A DNA stretch of 64,000 bases from CAYQTE01 sp964420285 (GTDB lineage: Bacteria > Planctomycetota > Phycisphaerae > Tepidisphaerales > Tepidisphaeraceae). The number at the start of each line of letters is the position of its first letter. Within the stretch, counting starts at the first letter, position 1. This document shows positions 25,927 through 34,451 of this stretch, piece by piece. The notes beneath the pieces were generated by a model. It did not search any database. It saw only the letters and a list, made by a program, of their open reading frames with translations, and was not told where the DNA came from. The stretch lies in assembly GCA_964420285.1 (NCBI GenBank), contig CAYQTE010000016.1, positions 18,725 to 82,724 of the forward strand, in the 5' to 3' direction. A program made the position numbers and the translations under genes.

Positions 25927-28698
25927 ATGACGCACCGGCAACCATACCGTGCTGATCCGCTCCTCTTTTCCCCTCCCCTTGTACTCAGGGGGAGGGCTAG
26001 GGTGGGGGTCGGATTGGATGGTCGCACTGGCACGTCAGAACCCTCACCCCAACCCTCTCCCAGAGTACAGGGAGAGGGGGACAGTGCGTGCCGCCGCATT
26101 TCCCGCTCGATTCTCTTCGCCCTGTTGTGTGTACTCACCGCGCCCCTGGTCTCCAGCGGCCAGGCCACCGCGCCGGCCGATCTTGCATGGCCGCCCGTCA
26201 CCGTCATCACCAAACCCTGGACGCGCTGGTGGTGGCCCGGCAGCGCCGTCGACAAGGACAACATCTCCCGACAACTGGCCGAGTTCAATCAGGCCGGCAT
26301 CGGGGGCATCGAGATCACGCCCATCTACGGCGTCCACGGCGCTGAGAGCCGCAATATCGACTTTCTCTCCCCTGCCTACATGGACATGCTCCGCTTCACC
26401 GCCACGCAGGCAAAAACGCTGGGCATGAAGACCGACATGGCCATCGGCACCGGCTGGCCGATGGGCGGGCCCACCATCCAACCTGCCGATGCCGATACCA
26501 AGCTCACGTTCGGCAACAATGACACGCTCATTGCCGAACCCACCAACATGAAGGTCAAGCGCGCCGCGCCCGGCGGCGAAGGTCTGGTTCTCGATCCATA
26601 TTCCACCGATGCCCTGGCTCATTATCTCTCACGCTTTGACACCGCGTTCAAGGGTTTCCCCGACGATCTCATTGACGCGCAATTCCACGACTCTTTCGAA
26701 TACATGGGCAATTGGGACGCCGCGTTCCCGGCCGCTTTTCTGGCACTCAATCGCTATAACATCGCCACGCATGCCGCCGAACTGAACGGCGCCGGCGATC
26801 CGCAAACCGTCATCCGCGTCAAATCCGATTACCGCCAGACCCTCGCCAAGCTCCATCTGGATTTCATCAAGGCCTTCAATGCCTGGTGCCACACGCACGG
26901 CTGGCTCTCCCGCGAACAGGCCCACGGCTCGCCCACCAATCTCCTGGATGCCTATGCCGCCACTGACGTCCCCGAAACCGAAATCTTCGGCGGCCAGCAA
27001 TTTCCCATCCCCGGCTATCGACACGAAGCCCTCGATATCGACCCTGCCCGCCCAGGCGCCCGGCCGCTCATCACGCGCTTCGCTTCGTCGGCCGCTCATG
27101 TCGCCGGCAAACCCCTGGCTTCCAGCGAAACTTTCACCTGGCTCCGCGACCACTTCCGTGCCGGCCTGCCGGATATGAAGCCCGAAGCCGATGAGCTTTT
27201 CGTCAACGGCATCAACCGCATCATCTTCCACGGCTCGTGCTATTCCCCGGCCGACGCGATCTGGCCCGGGTGGAATTTCTACGCCTCCGTCGAATTCAAC
27301 GACCGCAACACGCTCTGGCACGACCTGCCCGCGATGGTTCAATATCTCACGCACTGCCAATCCGTCCTGCAACGCGGCACGCCCGACAACGATCTGCTTC
27401 TCTACTTTCCCGTATACGATCTTTGGGCCAATCCCGACGGCCTGAACATCAACTTCGCCACCAACCAGACCTGGATGGACAAGACCCCCTTCGCCAAGAC
27501 GGCCCAGGAACTGATCGATCGCGGCTATGCGTTTGATTACATCTCCGACGCCCAGATTCAATCCGCCGCCGTCAAGGACGCCGACATCGCCCTCCCCGGC
27601 GGCAGCTACAAGGCGATCGTCGTCCCGCCGTGCGTGCATATCCCGCTGGAGACGATGCAGAAACTCCGCGACTTCGCCATGGCCGGGGCAACGGTCATCT
27701 TTGCCGATGCCCTGCCCAGCGATGTGCCCGGATTGTCCGATTTGCAGCAGCGGCTCTCGCAACTCAAATTGCTTGAAGTACAACTCCCGATCCAGCAGGG
27801 CCAGGCCGGCATGTCCGTGGCGCGAATTGGCTCCGGCATGTTCATGATCGCCGCCGGGGCCAGCGATGCGCTCAATTCGATTCATTTCCGCCGCGAGACC
27901 ATGTCCGACGACGGCATCCGCTTCATCCGCCGTAGCGATGGCGATCAGACCTGGTACTTCATTACCAACCTCACCGGAACGGCGCTTGATAAAGCCGTCG
28001 CGCTTGCCACGCCGTTTTCGTCGGCCCTTGTCATGGACCCGCTCACCGGCCGCACGGGCGCCGCCGCGCCCGTCCCGGGGTCGTCGAACGCCGTAACCTT
28101 GCAACTTGCTCCCGGCCAGTCCGTCATCCTGCGGCTCGGCAACCAACCCGCCGCACCCAACGCCGCGACTTGGCCCGTCTATGCCAGCGCCGGGCCGGCC
28201 GTTCCCATCACCGGCCCGTGGCAAATTACATTCCTCGAAGGCGGCCCGAATCTCCCCGCCACGATCGCCACCCCCACCGCCAAAAGCTGGACCGACCTGG
28301 GCGGCCCCGACACCAAGGCCTTCGCCGGCACCGCCCGCTATTCAGTCGATTTCGACCGCCCCGCCGGCGACGCCGCCAACTACATGCTCGACCTGGGCGA
28401 CGTCCGCGAATCCGCCCGCGTCACGCTCAACGGCCAATCCCTCGGCACGATCTGGAGCCTTCCGTTCAGAATGCCCATTTCCGCGACAGCACTGAAACCC
28501 GGCCGCAACCACCTCGACATCGAGGTTACCAACCTCGCCGCCAACCGCATCCGTGACCTGGACGTGAACAAGGTCAACTGGAAGATCATGTACGACGCCA
28601 ACATCGTCGGCATTGATTATCAGCCCCTCGATGCGTCGAAGTGGCCGATCGTGCCCAGCGGGTTGCTGGGGCCGATTACATTGACGCCGCTGAAATGA
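25927..28698 (+). CDS. GH106-like alpha-L-rhamnosidase family protein
   Basis: 923 residues from ATG 25927. The core begins near residue 84 with PWTRWWWPGSAVDKDNISRQ, followed by GIGGIEITPIYGVHG and MKTDMAIGTGWPMGGP, the signature of the GH106 family (known members release L-rhamnose, e.g. from rhamnogalacturonan). A C-terminal galactose-binding-like region has YMLDLGDVRESARVTLNG. The only ATG lies upstream of a palindromic repeat element (25966-26084) that is read through in frame as PSPQPSPRVQGEG. This pushes the hydrophobic export segment (SILFALLCVLTAPLVSSGQA) to residues 60-80. Internal GTG or TTG codons within the element could be the real start. Confidence 0.85.
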   Translation: MTHRQPYRADPLLFSPPLVLRGRARVGVGLDGRTGTSEPSPQPSPRVQGEGDSACRRISRSILFALLCVLTAPLVSSGQATAPADLAWPPVTVITKPWTRWWWPGSAVDKDNISRQLAEFNQAGIGGIEITPIYGVHGAESRNIDFLSPAYMDMLRFTATQAKTLGMKTDMAIGTGWPMGGPTIQPADADTKLTFGNNDTLIAEPTNMKVKRAAPGGEGLVLDPYSTDALAHYLSRFDTAFKGFPDDLIDAQFHDSFEYMGNWDAAFPAAFLALNRYNIATHAAELNGAGDPQTVIRVKSDYRQTLAKLHLDFIKAFNAWCHTHGWLSREQAHGSPTNLLDAYAATDVPETEIFGGQQFPIPGYRHEALDIDPARPGARPLITRFASSAAHVAGKPLASSETFTWLRDHFRAGLPDMKPEADELFVNGINRIIFHGSCYSPADAIWPGWNFYASVEFNDRNTLWHDLPAMVQYLTHCQSVLQRGTPDNDLLLYFPVYDLWANPDGLNINFATNQTWMDKTPFAKTAQELIDRGYAFDYISDAQIQSAAVKDADIALPGGSYKAIVVPPCVHIPLETMQKLRDFAMAGATVIFADALPSDVPGLSDLQQRLSQLKLLEVQLPIQQGQAGMSVARIGSGMFMIAAGASDALNSIHFRRETMSDDGIRFIRRSDGDQTWYFITNLTGTALDKAVALATPFSSALVMDPLTGRTGAAAPVPGSSNAVTLQLAPGQSVILRLGNQPAAPNAATWPVYASAGPAVPITGPWQITFLEGGPNLPATIATPTAKSWTDLGGPDTKAFAGTARYSVDFDRPAGDAANYMLDLGDVRESARVTLNGQSLGTIWSLPFRMPISATALKPGRNHLDIEVTNLAANRIRDLDVNKVNWKIMYDANIVGIDYQPLDASKWPIVPSGLLGPITLTPLK
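25966..26084. repeat. Dispersed palindromic repeat inside the GH106 5' end
   Basis: Left half 25966-26014 (CCCTCCCCTTGTACTCAGGG ... GGGTGGGGG) and right half 26041-26084 (CCCTCACCCCAACCCTCTCC ... GTACAGGGAGAGGGG) are imperfect inverted copies of each other. Each half also contains its own short hairpin around GTAC. Sequences of this form (ctcaccccaaccctctccc plus inverted partner) are known as dispersed non-coding repeats in many bacteria. Here it is translated in frame. Confidence 0.6.
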
Positions 28699-28714
28699 TG
28701 GGAAGACGACAATC

Positions 28715-28885
28715 ATGGCTGAGCAGAGCAATTCAATAGGCGAGACACCCCCGGTCGGGACACCGCTGACCGTGCAACGCAAATTGCCCGTCCGCCGCTT
28801 CATGATGGCTGGCCACGACGAAGATATCCTTGTGGTCTGGGATCGATCAACGCAGCGGGCGTACGTCGTCCGGTATTGGGGATGA
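28715..28885 (+). CDS. Small hypothetical protein (56 aa)
   Basis: ATG at 28715 with GGGAAG about ten nt upstream, TGA at 28883-28885. The product is polar at the N-terminus and then beta-like (KLPVRRFMMAGHDEDILVVW). It is on the same strand, 16 nt after the GH106 gene. No family recognised. Codon third positions are GC-rich in this frame, so a real gene is plausible but not proven. Confidence 0.4.
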   Translation: MAEQSNSIGETPPVGTPLTVQRKLPVRRFMMAGHDEDILVVWDRSTQRAYVVRYWG

Positions 28886-28978
28886 CTTGCTCGGCCAGGA
28901 AGAAAGCGAACGGGCGATCGGGAATTGAGCAGTGAGGATAACCGCGCTACAATCCCTTGAACGTTTCAGGAAACCCAT

Positions 28979-29287
28979 ATGCTCGCTCCAGCACATTTCA
29001 TGCCGCTGAAGAACATCAAACCCGTGGCACCGGACCTTCTCGAAGGCGACAAGATCCAGCCCAGCCATCCGCTTTTCGGCCTGATCTGGATCAACCCCGG
29101 CCGGGTCAGCGGCACCCCGTGCTTTTATGGCACGCGCGTACCCATCAAGAACCTGTTGGACTCGCTGGCCGCCGGTGAAACGCTTGACGAATTCCTCGTC
29201 GGCTTCGACGGCGTATCCCGCGAGCAATCGCTCGCCGTGCTCGACCTGGCGGCCAAGGATCTGCTCGCCGATCTGCAAACGCCGTGA
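28979..29287 (+). CDS. DUF433-domain protein (antitoxin-like)
   Basis: 102 residues, ATG with AGGA about eight nt upstream. The DUF433 hallmark is visible: INPGRVSGTPCFYGTRVPIK followed by LLDSLAAGETLDEFL and a helical tail. DUF433 proteins have a winged-helix-like fold and commonly precede PIN-like DUF5615 genes. The stop overlaps the next start by four nt (GTGA), so the two are coupled. Probably the antitoxin or regulator of the pair. Confidence 0.8.
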   Translation: MLAPAHFMPLKNIKPVAPDLLEGDKIQPSHPLFGLIWINPGRVSGTPCFYGTRVPIKNLLDSLAAGETLDEFLVGFDGVSREQSLAVLDLAAKDLLADLQTP

Positions 29288-29640
29288 AAGTGCTCTTCGA
29301 TCACAACGTCGACCGACGTTTTCGTCGCCGCCTGCCCGGCCATGAAATCAGCACGACAAGCGAAATGAGATGGGAAACCCTTGGCAACGGCGCGCTTCTG
29401 AAATCGGCCGCGGCCAAATTCGATGTGTTTGTCAGCATCGACAAGAATATCGAGCACGAACAGAACCTGAAAACCCCGCCGCTGCCCGTCGTTATCATCG
29501 ACGCCCCATCCAACGCCCTGCCGGCCCTGATTCCCTTTGCGCCGTTCCTGCTTGACCTGCTCAAGCCGCCGCTCGATCGGTTGCTTTACGTCGTCGAATC
29601 GACCGGCCGTGTGAATCGGCTGAAATCTCCTCGCCAATAA
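29284..29640 (+). CDS. DUF5615 PIN-like protein (putative toxin)
   Basis: 118 residues from GTG 29284, overlapping the DUF433 stop. The start VKVLFDHNVDRRFRRRLPGH and internal FDVFVSIDKNIEHEQNL give the acidic residues expected of a PIN-like fold (Asp6 and Asp54 region). DUF5615 proteins are putative RNA-cleaving toxins paired with DUF433. The pairing is well known from comparative genomics, but toxin activity is mostly inferred. Confidence 0.8.
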   Translation: MKVLFDHNVDRRFRRRLPGHEISTTSEMRWETLGNGALLKSAAAKFDVFVSIDKNIEHEQNLKTPPLPVVIIDAPSNALPALIPFAPFLLDLLKPPLDRLLYVVESTGRVNRLKSPRQ

Positions 29641-29772
29641 ACCAGCGAGTTCGTGCGCCAGGTCTTTTCCGGCCGGCTCGGCCCAATCATATTGGCCCGC
29701 TGAATAGGGCCTTGGCGCGCCGTGTGAGCTGACACTCTTCCACTACCCGCTATGTGCCGTCATCAGATGATG

Positions 29773-30210
29773 TCACGGCCCGGCCGCCGTCGATGGGACG
29801 CCAAAATCGACCAGCCGGACGAGCATTTGTCGCTGGCGCGGGCCGTCGAATTCGCAGAAGTAGATTCCCTGCCATTGTCCCAGGACGAGCCGGCCGTGCT
29901 CGATCAGGACGATGACGCTGTTTCCCACCAGCGAGGTTTTGACATGGCTGTCGCTGTTGCCTTCGGCGTGGAGGTAATAGCTCTCGCGATGCGGCACCAG
30001 CGATTCCAGCTTGGCAAGGATGTCGTGCTGAACGTCGGGATCGGCGTTCTCATTGATCGTAACGGCCGCCGTCGTGTGCGGGATATAGACGATCGCCATG
30101 CCGTCGAGAACCCGCTGATCGCGGACGACGCGGCGGACGATGTCGGTCACGTCGAGCAGTTGGTTACGCCCGGCGGTGGCGAGGGTGTGCGAGGTGAGGG
30201 TGGAGGACAT
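29773..30210 (-). CDS. YjbQ family protein (UPF0047)
   Basis: Start taken at ATG 30210, giving 145 residues, the family's usual size of about 140; the longer frame to 30303 has no support. The YjbQ signature is clear: GMAIVYIPHTTAAVTINENA, DIL..LESLVPHRESYYLHA, EGNSDSHVKTSLVGNS and LGQWQGIYFCEFDGPR, with conserved His and Asp residues around a putative metal site. Members have been described as secondary thiamine-phosphate synthases, but the physiological role is uncertain. A single stand-alone gene. Confidence 0.9.
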   Translation of the reverse strand: MSSTLTSHTLATAGRNQLLDVTDIVRRVVRDQRVLDGMAIVYIPHTTAAVTINENADPDVQHDILAKLESLVPHRESYYLHAEGNSDSHVKTSLVGNSVIVLIEHGRLVLGQWQGIYFCEFDGPRQRQMLVRLVDFGVPSTAAGP

Positions 30211-30247
30211 GGTCGTAGGGTATAGGACTGCGGGCGATTGCGGTGGT

Positions 30248-30538
30248 TCAGCCAGAATCACGCACCCATCCGGCTTCCTGCGAGGCCAGGATTTCGGCGG
30301 CAAGGTCAGGCGTCAACTCCCGGCCCTTTGGCGCCGCCCGCCGGCATTGAATGACCGGCAAGCCGGTTCTCTTGTCCTTGACGATAACCGCAGGTTTCTC
30401 CGTCCGCCGTTTTGCCCGCGGCGCCAGAGCGGCGCGGAGAATGTCAGCGGCTACGTCATTGACTTTGCGGCGGTCACGAACGGCCCGCAGCTTCAGCCGC
30501 CTCGCCAGTGCGTCCGGCAGAATCAGCATCGTCTTCAT
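30248..30538 (-). CDS. VapB-like antitoxin, orphan
   Basis: 96 residues from ATG 30538. The N-terminal MKTMLILPDALARRLKLRAV followed by RRKVNDVAADILRAAL resembles a ribbon-helix-helix DNA-binding module of VapB-type antitoxins. The C-terminal half (KDKRTGLPVIQCRRAAP) resembles the toxin-wrapping tail of PIN-partner antitoxins. No toxin follows: the next gene is yjbQ. The toxin may have been lost. Confidence 0.6.
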   Translation of the reverse strand: MKTMLILPDALARRLKLRAVRDRRKVNDVAADILRAALAPRAKRRTEKPAVIVKDKRTGLPVIQCRRAAPKGRELTPDLAAEILASQEAGWVRDSG

Positions 30539-30669
30539 GCATGCATTCTACAGGCCAAGCGATGTGCTGGCAAAGTCATGTCGAGCATTGCGGGGCAATG
30601 CGGGCGGTTGTAGTATTTCGAAGACCGACGGGGGCGTCAGGGCGGGAACATGCCAGGTGAGGAGCGACA

Positions 30670-30966
30670 GTGGAGAAGCTCGATTATGAAACACCGCAGC
30701 CGCCGCAGATTTCGGATCGCTGGGGGTGTATGTCTGCATCGTTGGCTGGCGCGTCTGCGGTGTGCCTTTTTTTCGGAATCGCCGTATTACGATCTAACAC
30801 GGTGCTTGCGAATGACATCACGCTCGGGGCGGTCGTTTGCTTCGCGCTGGCCGGAATTGGCTTTGGCGTAACGTCATGCTTGGCGCGTGAGTCACCCTGG
30901 CTAGCGCTCGTCGGCATGTTCATAAGCGGCGTGATTTTGTTGGTTCTTGCGATGAACTTTCATTGA
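30670..30966 (+). CDS. Small three-helix membrane protein
   Basis: 98 residues from GTG 30670, with GGAG five nt upstream. Three hydrophobic segments: SASLAGASAVCLFFGIAV, ITLGAVVCFALAGIGFGV and WLALVGMFISGVILLVLA. No family recognised. It stands alone between a VapB-like gene and a SNF2-tail duplicate. Confidence 0.5.
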   Translation: MEKLDYETPQPPQISDRWGCMSASLAGASAVCLFFGIAVLRSNTVLANDITLGAVVCFALAGIGFGVTSCLARESPWLALVGMFISGVILLVLAMNFH

Positions 30967-30973
30967 ACCTGGC

Positions 30974-31075
30974 TCTACCTCTTGAACCTCTCCAGCAGCG
31001 AGCCGACGGCGCCGAGTACTCTGTCGAGGATTTCGGGGCTGGGGGGCGGGGAATTTGAGGTAGGCTTCGCCCGGC
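30974..31075 (-). pseudogene. Detached copy of the SNF2 gene's 3' end
   Basis: 43 bp at 30974-31016 are identical to 31850-31892, the end of the SNF2 helicase gene. The similarity continues more weakly to about 31075, with about 80 percent of bases matching. On the minus strand it reads PPPSPEILDRVLGAVGSLLE..., matching the helicase C-terminus (APSPEVLDRVLGAVGSLLE...) and ending in the same stop. Nothing of the helicase body is attached. It marks a duplication or a lost second helicase on the far side of the HigBA module. Confidence 0.65.
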
Positions 31076-31125
31076 GGTGGCGACGGTGCCGATGGACAGC
31101 GATGAGCGGATGGGCGCTGGGTGCA

Positions 31126-31464
31126 TCAAGCCGCTTCGACCATGTTGCGCCAATTGGAAGGATTAGCACGCATCAGGTCCAGCAACCGCCGCGCGATGGG
31201 GGCGGGCTTGCGCAGGCCGCACTCCCATGAGCGCACCAATGCCGCCGATACGCCCAACATCCGCGCAAAAACGGGCTGGCTGACACCCACAAGTTCTCGC
31301 GTGGCTCGCACGGCCGCGGCGTCGTACGCTCCCGGATCAGGCACGGTGCGAACCGTGCGAACGGTGTATTTCGTCCGCAACGGAATCCCGGCCTTGAGAG
31401 TCGCGTGCAGTTCTTTCAGGTCGGCGATGATCTCACTTGCGACGTCTCGCTTCTTTCGCTTCAT
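31126..31464 (-). CDS. HTH antitoxin, HigA-like
   Basis: Start taken at ATG 31464, with AAAGGA eight nt upstream, giving 112 residues. A helix-turn-helix of the Xre/HigA kind lies near the C-terminus (LVGVSQPVFARMLGVSAALV then RSWECGLRKPAPIARRLLDL). An N-terminal extension contains the repeat TVRTVRTVP. Its start overlaps the toxin stop by ATGA. In HigBA-type modules the toxin gene comes first, as here. Confidence 0.82.
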   Translation of the reverse strand: MKRKKRDVASEIIADLKELHATLKAGIPLRTKYTVRTVRTVPDPGAYDAAAVRATRELVGVSQPVFARMLGVSAALVRSWECGLRKPAPIARRLLDLMRANPSNWRNMVEAA

Positions 31465-31802
31465 CTGAAATTCCTTTCGATCTGATTGAGCCATTTCTCG
31501 AATTCCACTCGCTGCGCGGGGGTGAAATTTGCCGCGTTGGACTTCGCGAAGATCGCGACAACAATGATCGCGGCCTTTGCGCGGAAATACGCGAAGCCAA
31601 CCCTTGTCGCGCCACTCTTTCCGCGGTGCGTCGATGGAGGCGCGAAACGCATCTTTCGCAGCCCACCCGTTCCACGCATGACAGGCGCTGCATCCGGGGC
31701 TCTTGCGATCGTCTCCTCAAGCGCCCTAAGGTCGGAGTCGGTCAGTCGCTGGCGGTTCCACTCCCTTACAAATCCCGGCATATAGAGAAACGTCAGCTCC
31801 AT
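31461..31802 (-). CDS. RelE/HigB-like toxin
   Basis: 113 residues. The pattern fits a RelE-superfamily mRNA interferase: LRKMRFAPPSTHRGKSGATR, VGFAYFRAKAAIIVVAIFAK and a C-terminal helix KWLNQIERNF. It has the HigB-type order with the toxin upstream of the antitoxin. A strong sigma70-like promoter lies directly upstream (31815-31842), which leaves a very short leader before the ATG. Confidence 0.82.
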   Translation of the reverse strand: MELTFLYMPGFVREWNRQRLTDSDLRALEETIARAPDAAPVMRGTGGLRKMRFAPPSTHRGKSGATRVGFAYFRAKAAIIVVAIFAKSNAANFTPAQRVEFEKWLNQIERNFR

Positions 31803-31814
31803 ACGACCCTGTGT

Positions 31815-31842
31815 ATTATACGCTGTAGTATAGATAATGCAA
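31815..31842 (-). promoter_or_regulatory. higBA promoter with overlapping inverted repeat
   Basis: On the minus strand: -35 TTGCAT (31842-31837), 16-nt spacer, -10 TATAAT (31820-31815). The palindrome TATAC-N6-GTATA overlaps the -10 box, a natural place for HigA autoregulation. It is the clearest promoter in the window. The repressor link is inferred from the family. Confidence 0.65.
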
Positions 31843-31850
31843 TGGCAATT

Positions 31851-34331
31851 CTACCTCTTGAACCTCTCCAGCAGCGAGCCGACGGCGCCGAGAACCCGAT
31901 CGAGAACTTCAGGGCTGGGGGCCGGGAACTTGAGGTAGGTTTCGCCGGTGTGGGCGTCCCGATGGACGAAGGAGAGGCCGGGGGATGCCGCGGTGCCGGA
32001 GGCGGCACGAGGAGAAGAAGGGGCTGTGGGGTGCGTGGCGGCGGCGAGTTGTTCGAGGATGGCAAGGCCGGTTTGTAACAGGCCGGACCAGGGGTCGGCT
32101 TGGGGAGTAATAATCGTTGGCGCCGCGGGCGTTGCAACGGCGGATTCGGGTTGGGCGGCCTCGGGATGGCCGTTGCCGTCGGTGGATTCGTAATCTTCCG
32201 GCGGGTCTTGGGCTGCCGGTTGCGGGATGGAACTGGTGGCGGTCTCGACGGTTTCCATGAAGCGTTTGAGGCGGCTGCCGCCGAGGAAGACTTCCTTTTC
32301 ACCGCCGTCCAGGGCGCCGGCGAAGAGGGAGGTCTTGAATTTCAACAGGGAGAGCATTCCTTCCTCGATCGTGCCCTGGGCGACGAAATTGACGACACGG
32401 ACCGGCTGTCGCTGGCCGAGGCGGTGGACGCGGCCGATGCGCTGTTCGAGGACGGCCGGGTTCCAAGGCAGGTCGATATTGACGACGACCGAGGCGTGTT
32501 GGAGATTCAATCCGACGCCGCCGGCATCGGTGGAGAGGAAGGCGCGGCAGCGGTCATCCTCGCGGAAGCGGTCGATGAGGTTTTTGCGATTCATGCCGGG
32601 GACGCCGCCGTGGAAGACGACGTGGCCCCACTGTCGCTCCTTGAGACGACGCTGGAGGAGTTCGTGCATGCGAAGCCACTGGCTGAAAATGACGACCTTG
32701 GTGTCGGGCTGTTCGAGCATTTCGCCCAGGAGCGTGGCCAGTTCGTCGGCCTTGACGCCGAAGTCGGTTTCGTGGTCCAGGAGATAGGTGCTGTCGCAGC
32801 TCATGCGCATGTTCTGGAGGAAGATCATGAGGCGCTGCTTGTCGGCCTCGGAGAGGAAGCCAAAGCGGCGCCATTTGGCCACGATCTTGGCGACCAGCGC
32901 CCGGTTCTCCTCGTGCATGTCCATTTGCTGGGACGTCATGGGAAGGAACAAGTGCTTGTCGAGCCGCTCGGGAAGCTGATCGAGAACCTGCTTTTTGCGG
33001 CGGCGGAGCAGAATGGGGGCCAGCGTCTTGCCGATGGAATCGAGGTCTTTATAGCCGACGACCCGGCCGGTTTCGGGGTCGTGGATTTGATGATCGGCCA
33101 GGAAGCGGAACGTGGGGCCGAGACGATGGCGATCGACGAACTGGATGATGGAGACGAGTTCTTCGAGGCGGTTTTCCAGGGGCGTGCCGGTGAGGACGAT
33201 GGCATAGGGCGAGGCGATCTGCTTGACGCAGCGTGCGGCGCGGGTGTTCCAGTTCTTGATGCGCTGGGCTTCGTCGAGAATGACCAGATCGGGCGACCAC
33301 TCGCCAATGAGGTCCAGATCGCGATGGACGGTGTCGTAGTTGGTGATTTTGTAGAAGGCATTCGCGGCATAACCCTGCTGGCGCCGGGGGCGCAGGCCGC
33401 CGATGACCTGCGTGGTGCGCGTCGCGAACTTCTCGATCTCGCGTTCCCATTGATGTTTCAACGAGGTGGGGCAGACGACCAGCACGCGTTCGACGCCAAA
33501 TTCTTTGGCCATGATTTCGACGGCCGCGATGGCCTGGATGGTTTTCCCCAAGCCCATTTCATCGCCGATGAGGCAGCGGCCGGCCCGCGCGGCGAAGAGT
33601 GCGCCTTCACGTTGATAATCGTAGAGGGGAACCTTGACGAGTTTGTTGAATTCGGGGCTGCGGATGCCGTCGCGGAAGGCGGCCTCGATGCGTTCATGGC
33701 GGCGCTGCCGGTCGCGGACTTCGGCGACGAATCCGAGCACATCCTCGTGGCAGCGCAGATCGTGATCGAAACGAGATGACTGCGAGAGAAATTCCTCGAA
33801 CTGGCCGAAGGCGGTATCGCGCAAAACTCCGTCGGCGTCGAAGTATTTGTGCGTGAGGCGCACCAGTTCCGGCGGGCAGCCGGCGCCGGTGCGCAGGCGC
33901 ACTTCACGGCGGGCGCCGTAGCGCAGGTAGACTTCGCTGTGCGAGGGTCGGAATCCGGCCCGCAGCTTTGCGGCCGTATCTTTCCGCTTGGTCAGCTTGG
34001 CCAGCGTGAATTCGATATGTTTGCAGGTGCCGAGTGTATTAGTGGTGAAATCAGGGCAGGAGCAGAAATTATCGCCCAGGGCGTCGCCGCGGATGGCCAC
34101 GCGGTAGGTGCTTTTGCTCTGCGGGTTGGTGACCTGGAAATCGGAGAAAACCGGCTCGTCGCCCAGGTTTTCGAGCTTGAACGCCTGCTCACGGCCGAAT
34201 TGGCGGCGCAATTCGATTTGCCACGCCTCGATGGACATGTCGGCGGGCTTGTGAACGCGCGAAAGTTTTTTCGGCGGGCGGGGTTGCTTCTTGTTCGCCG
34301 ACTTGGTTTTCGCTTCTTTGGTGTTGGTCAT
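31851..34331 (-). CDS. SNF2/SWI2-family ATP-dependent helicase with SWIM zinc finger
   Basis: 826 residues. The SWIM motif CxC...CxH is at Cys90, Cys92, Cys103 and His105 (NFCSCPDF...LGTCKH). SNF2 core: Walker A GDEMGLGKT (about 256-264), DEAQ box (about 353), TGTPLENR, and helicase-C motifs FLSTDAGGVGLNLQHAS and QRIGRVHRLGQ. The C-terminal 150 residues are a Pro/Ala-rich linker and a short conserved end (APSPEVLDRVLGAVGSLLE). SNF2 translocases remodel nucleoprotein or act in DNA repair and phage defence. The neighbours do not pin a role. Confidence 0.92.
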   Translation of the reverse strand: MTNTKEAKTKSANKKQPRPPKKLSRVHKPADMSIEAWQIELRRQFGREQAFKLENLGDEPVFSDFQVTNPQSKSTYRVAIRGDALGDNFCSCPDFTTNTLGTCKHIEFTLAKLTKRKDTAAKLRAGFRPSHSEVYLRYGARREVRLRTGAGCPPELVRLTHKYFDADGVLRDTAFGQFEEFLSQSSRFDHDLRCHEDVLGFVAEVRDRQRRHERIEAAFRDGIRSPEFNKLVKVPLYDYQREGALFAARAGRCLIGDEMGLGKTIQAIAAVEIMAKEFGVERVLVVCPTSLKHQWEREIEKFATRTTQVIGGLRPRRQQGYAANAFYKITNYDTVHRDLDLIGEWSPDLVILDEAQRIKNWNTRAARCVKQIASPYAIVLTGTPLENRLEELVSIIQFVDRHRLGPTFRFLADHQIHDPETGRVVGYKDLDSIGKTLAPILLRRRKKQVLDQLPERLDKHLFLPMTSQQMDMHEENRALVAKIVAKWRRFGFLSEADKQRLMIFLQNMRMSCDSTYLLDHETDFGVKADELATLLGEMLEQPDTKVVIFSQWLRMHELLQRRLKERQWGHVVFHGGVPGMNRKNLIDRFREDDRCRAFLSTDAGGVGLNLQHASVVVNIDLPWNPAVLEQRIGRVHRLGQRQPVRVVNFVAQGTIEEGMLSLLKFKTSLFAGALDGGEKEVFLGGSRLKRFMETVETATSSIPQPAAQDPPEDYESTDGNGHPEAAQPESAVATPAAPTIITPQADPWSGLLQTGLAILEQLAAATHPTAPSSPRAASGTAASPGLSFVHRDAHTGETYLKFPAPSPEVLDRVLGAVGSLLERFKR

Positions 34332-34451
34332 GGGGTCGAATTATTAGCACGACGACGGCGCATCCGCAAAGGATCGGGCCATCGCAGTGTTCCAATCTGC
34401 TGAACGGAATGCCTGCTGGACACCACAGGGAAATGAGTCGATAATGAATCT

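Noticed and set aside
32100..33779. 559-codon plus-strand frame opposite the SNF2 gene
   Set aside because: The SNF2 motifs are intact on the minus strand; the frame is an antisense artefact of GC codon bias.
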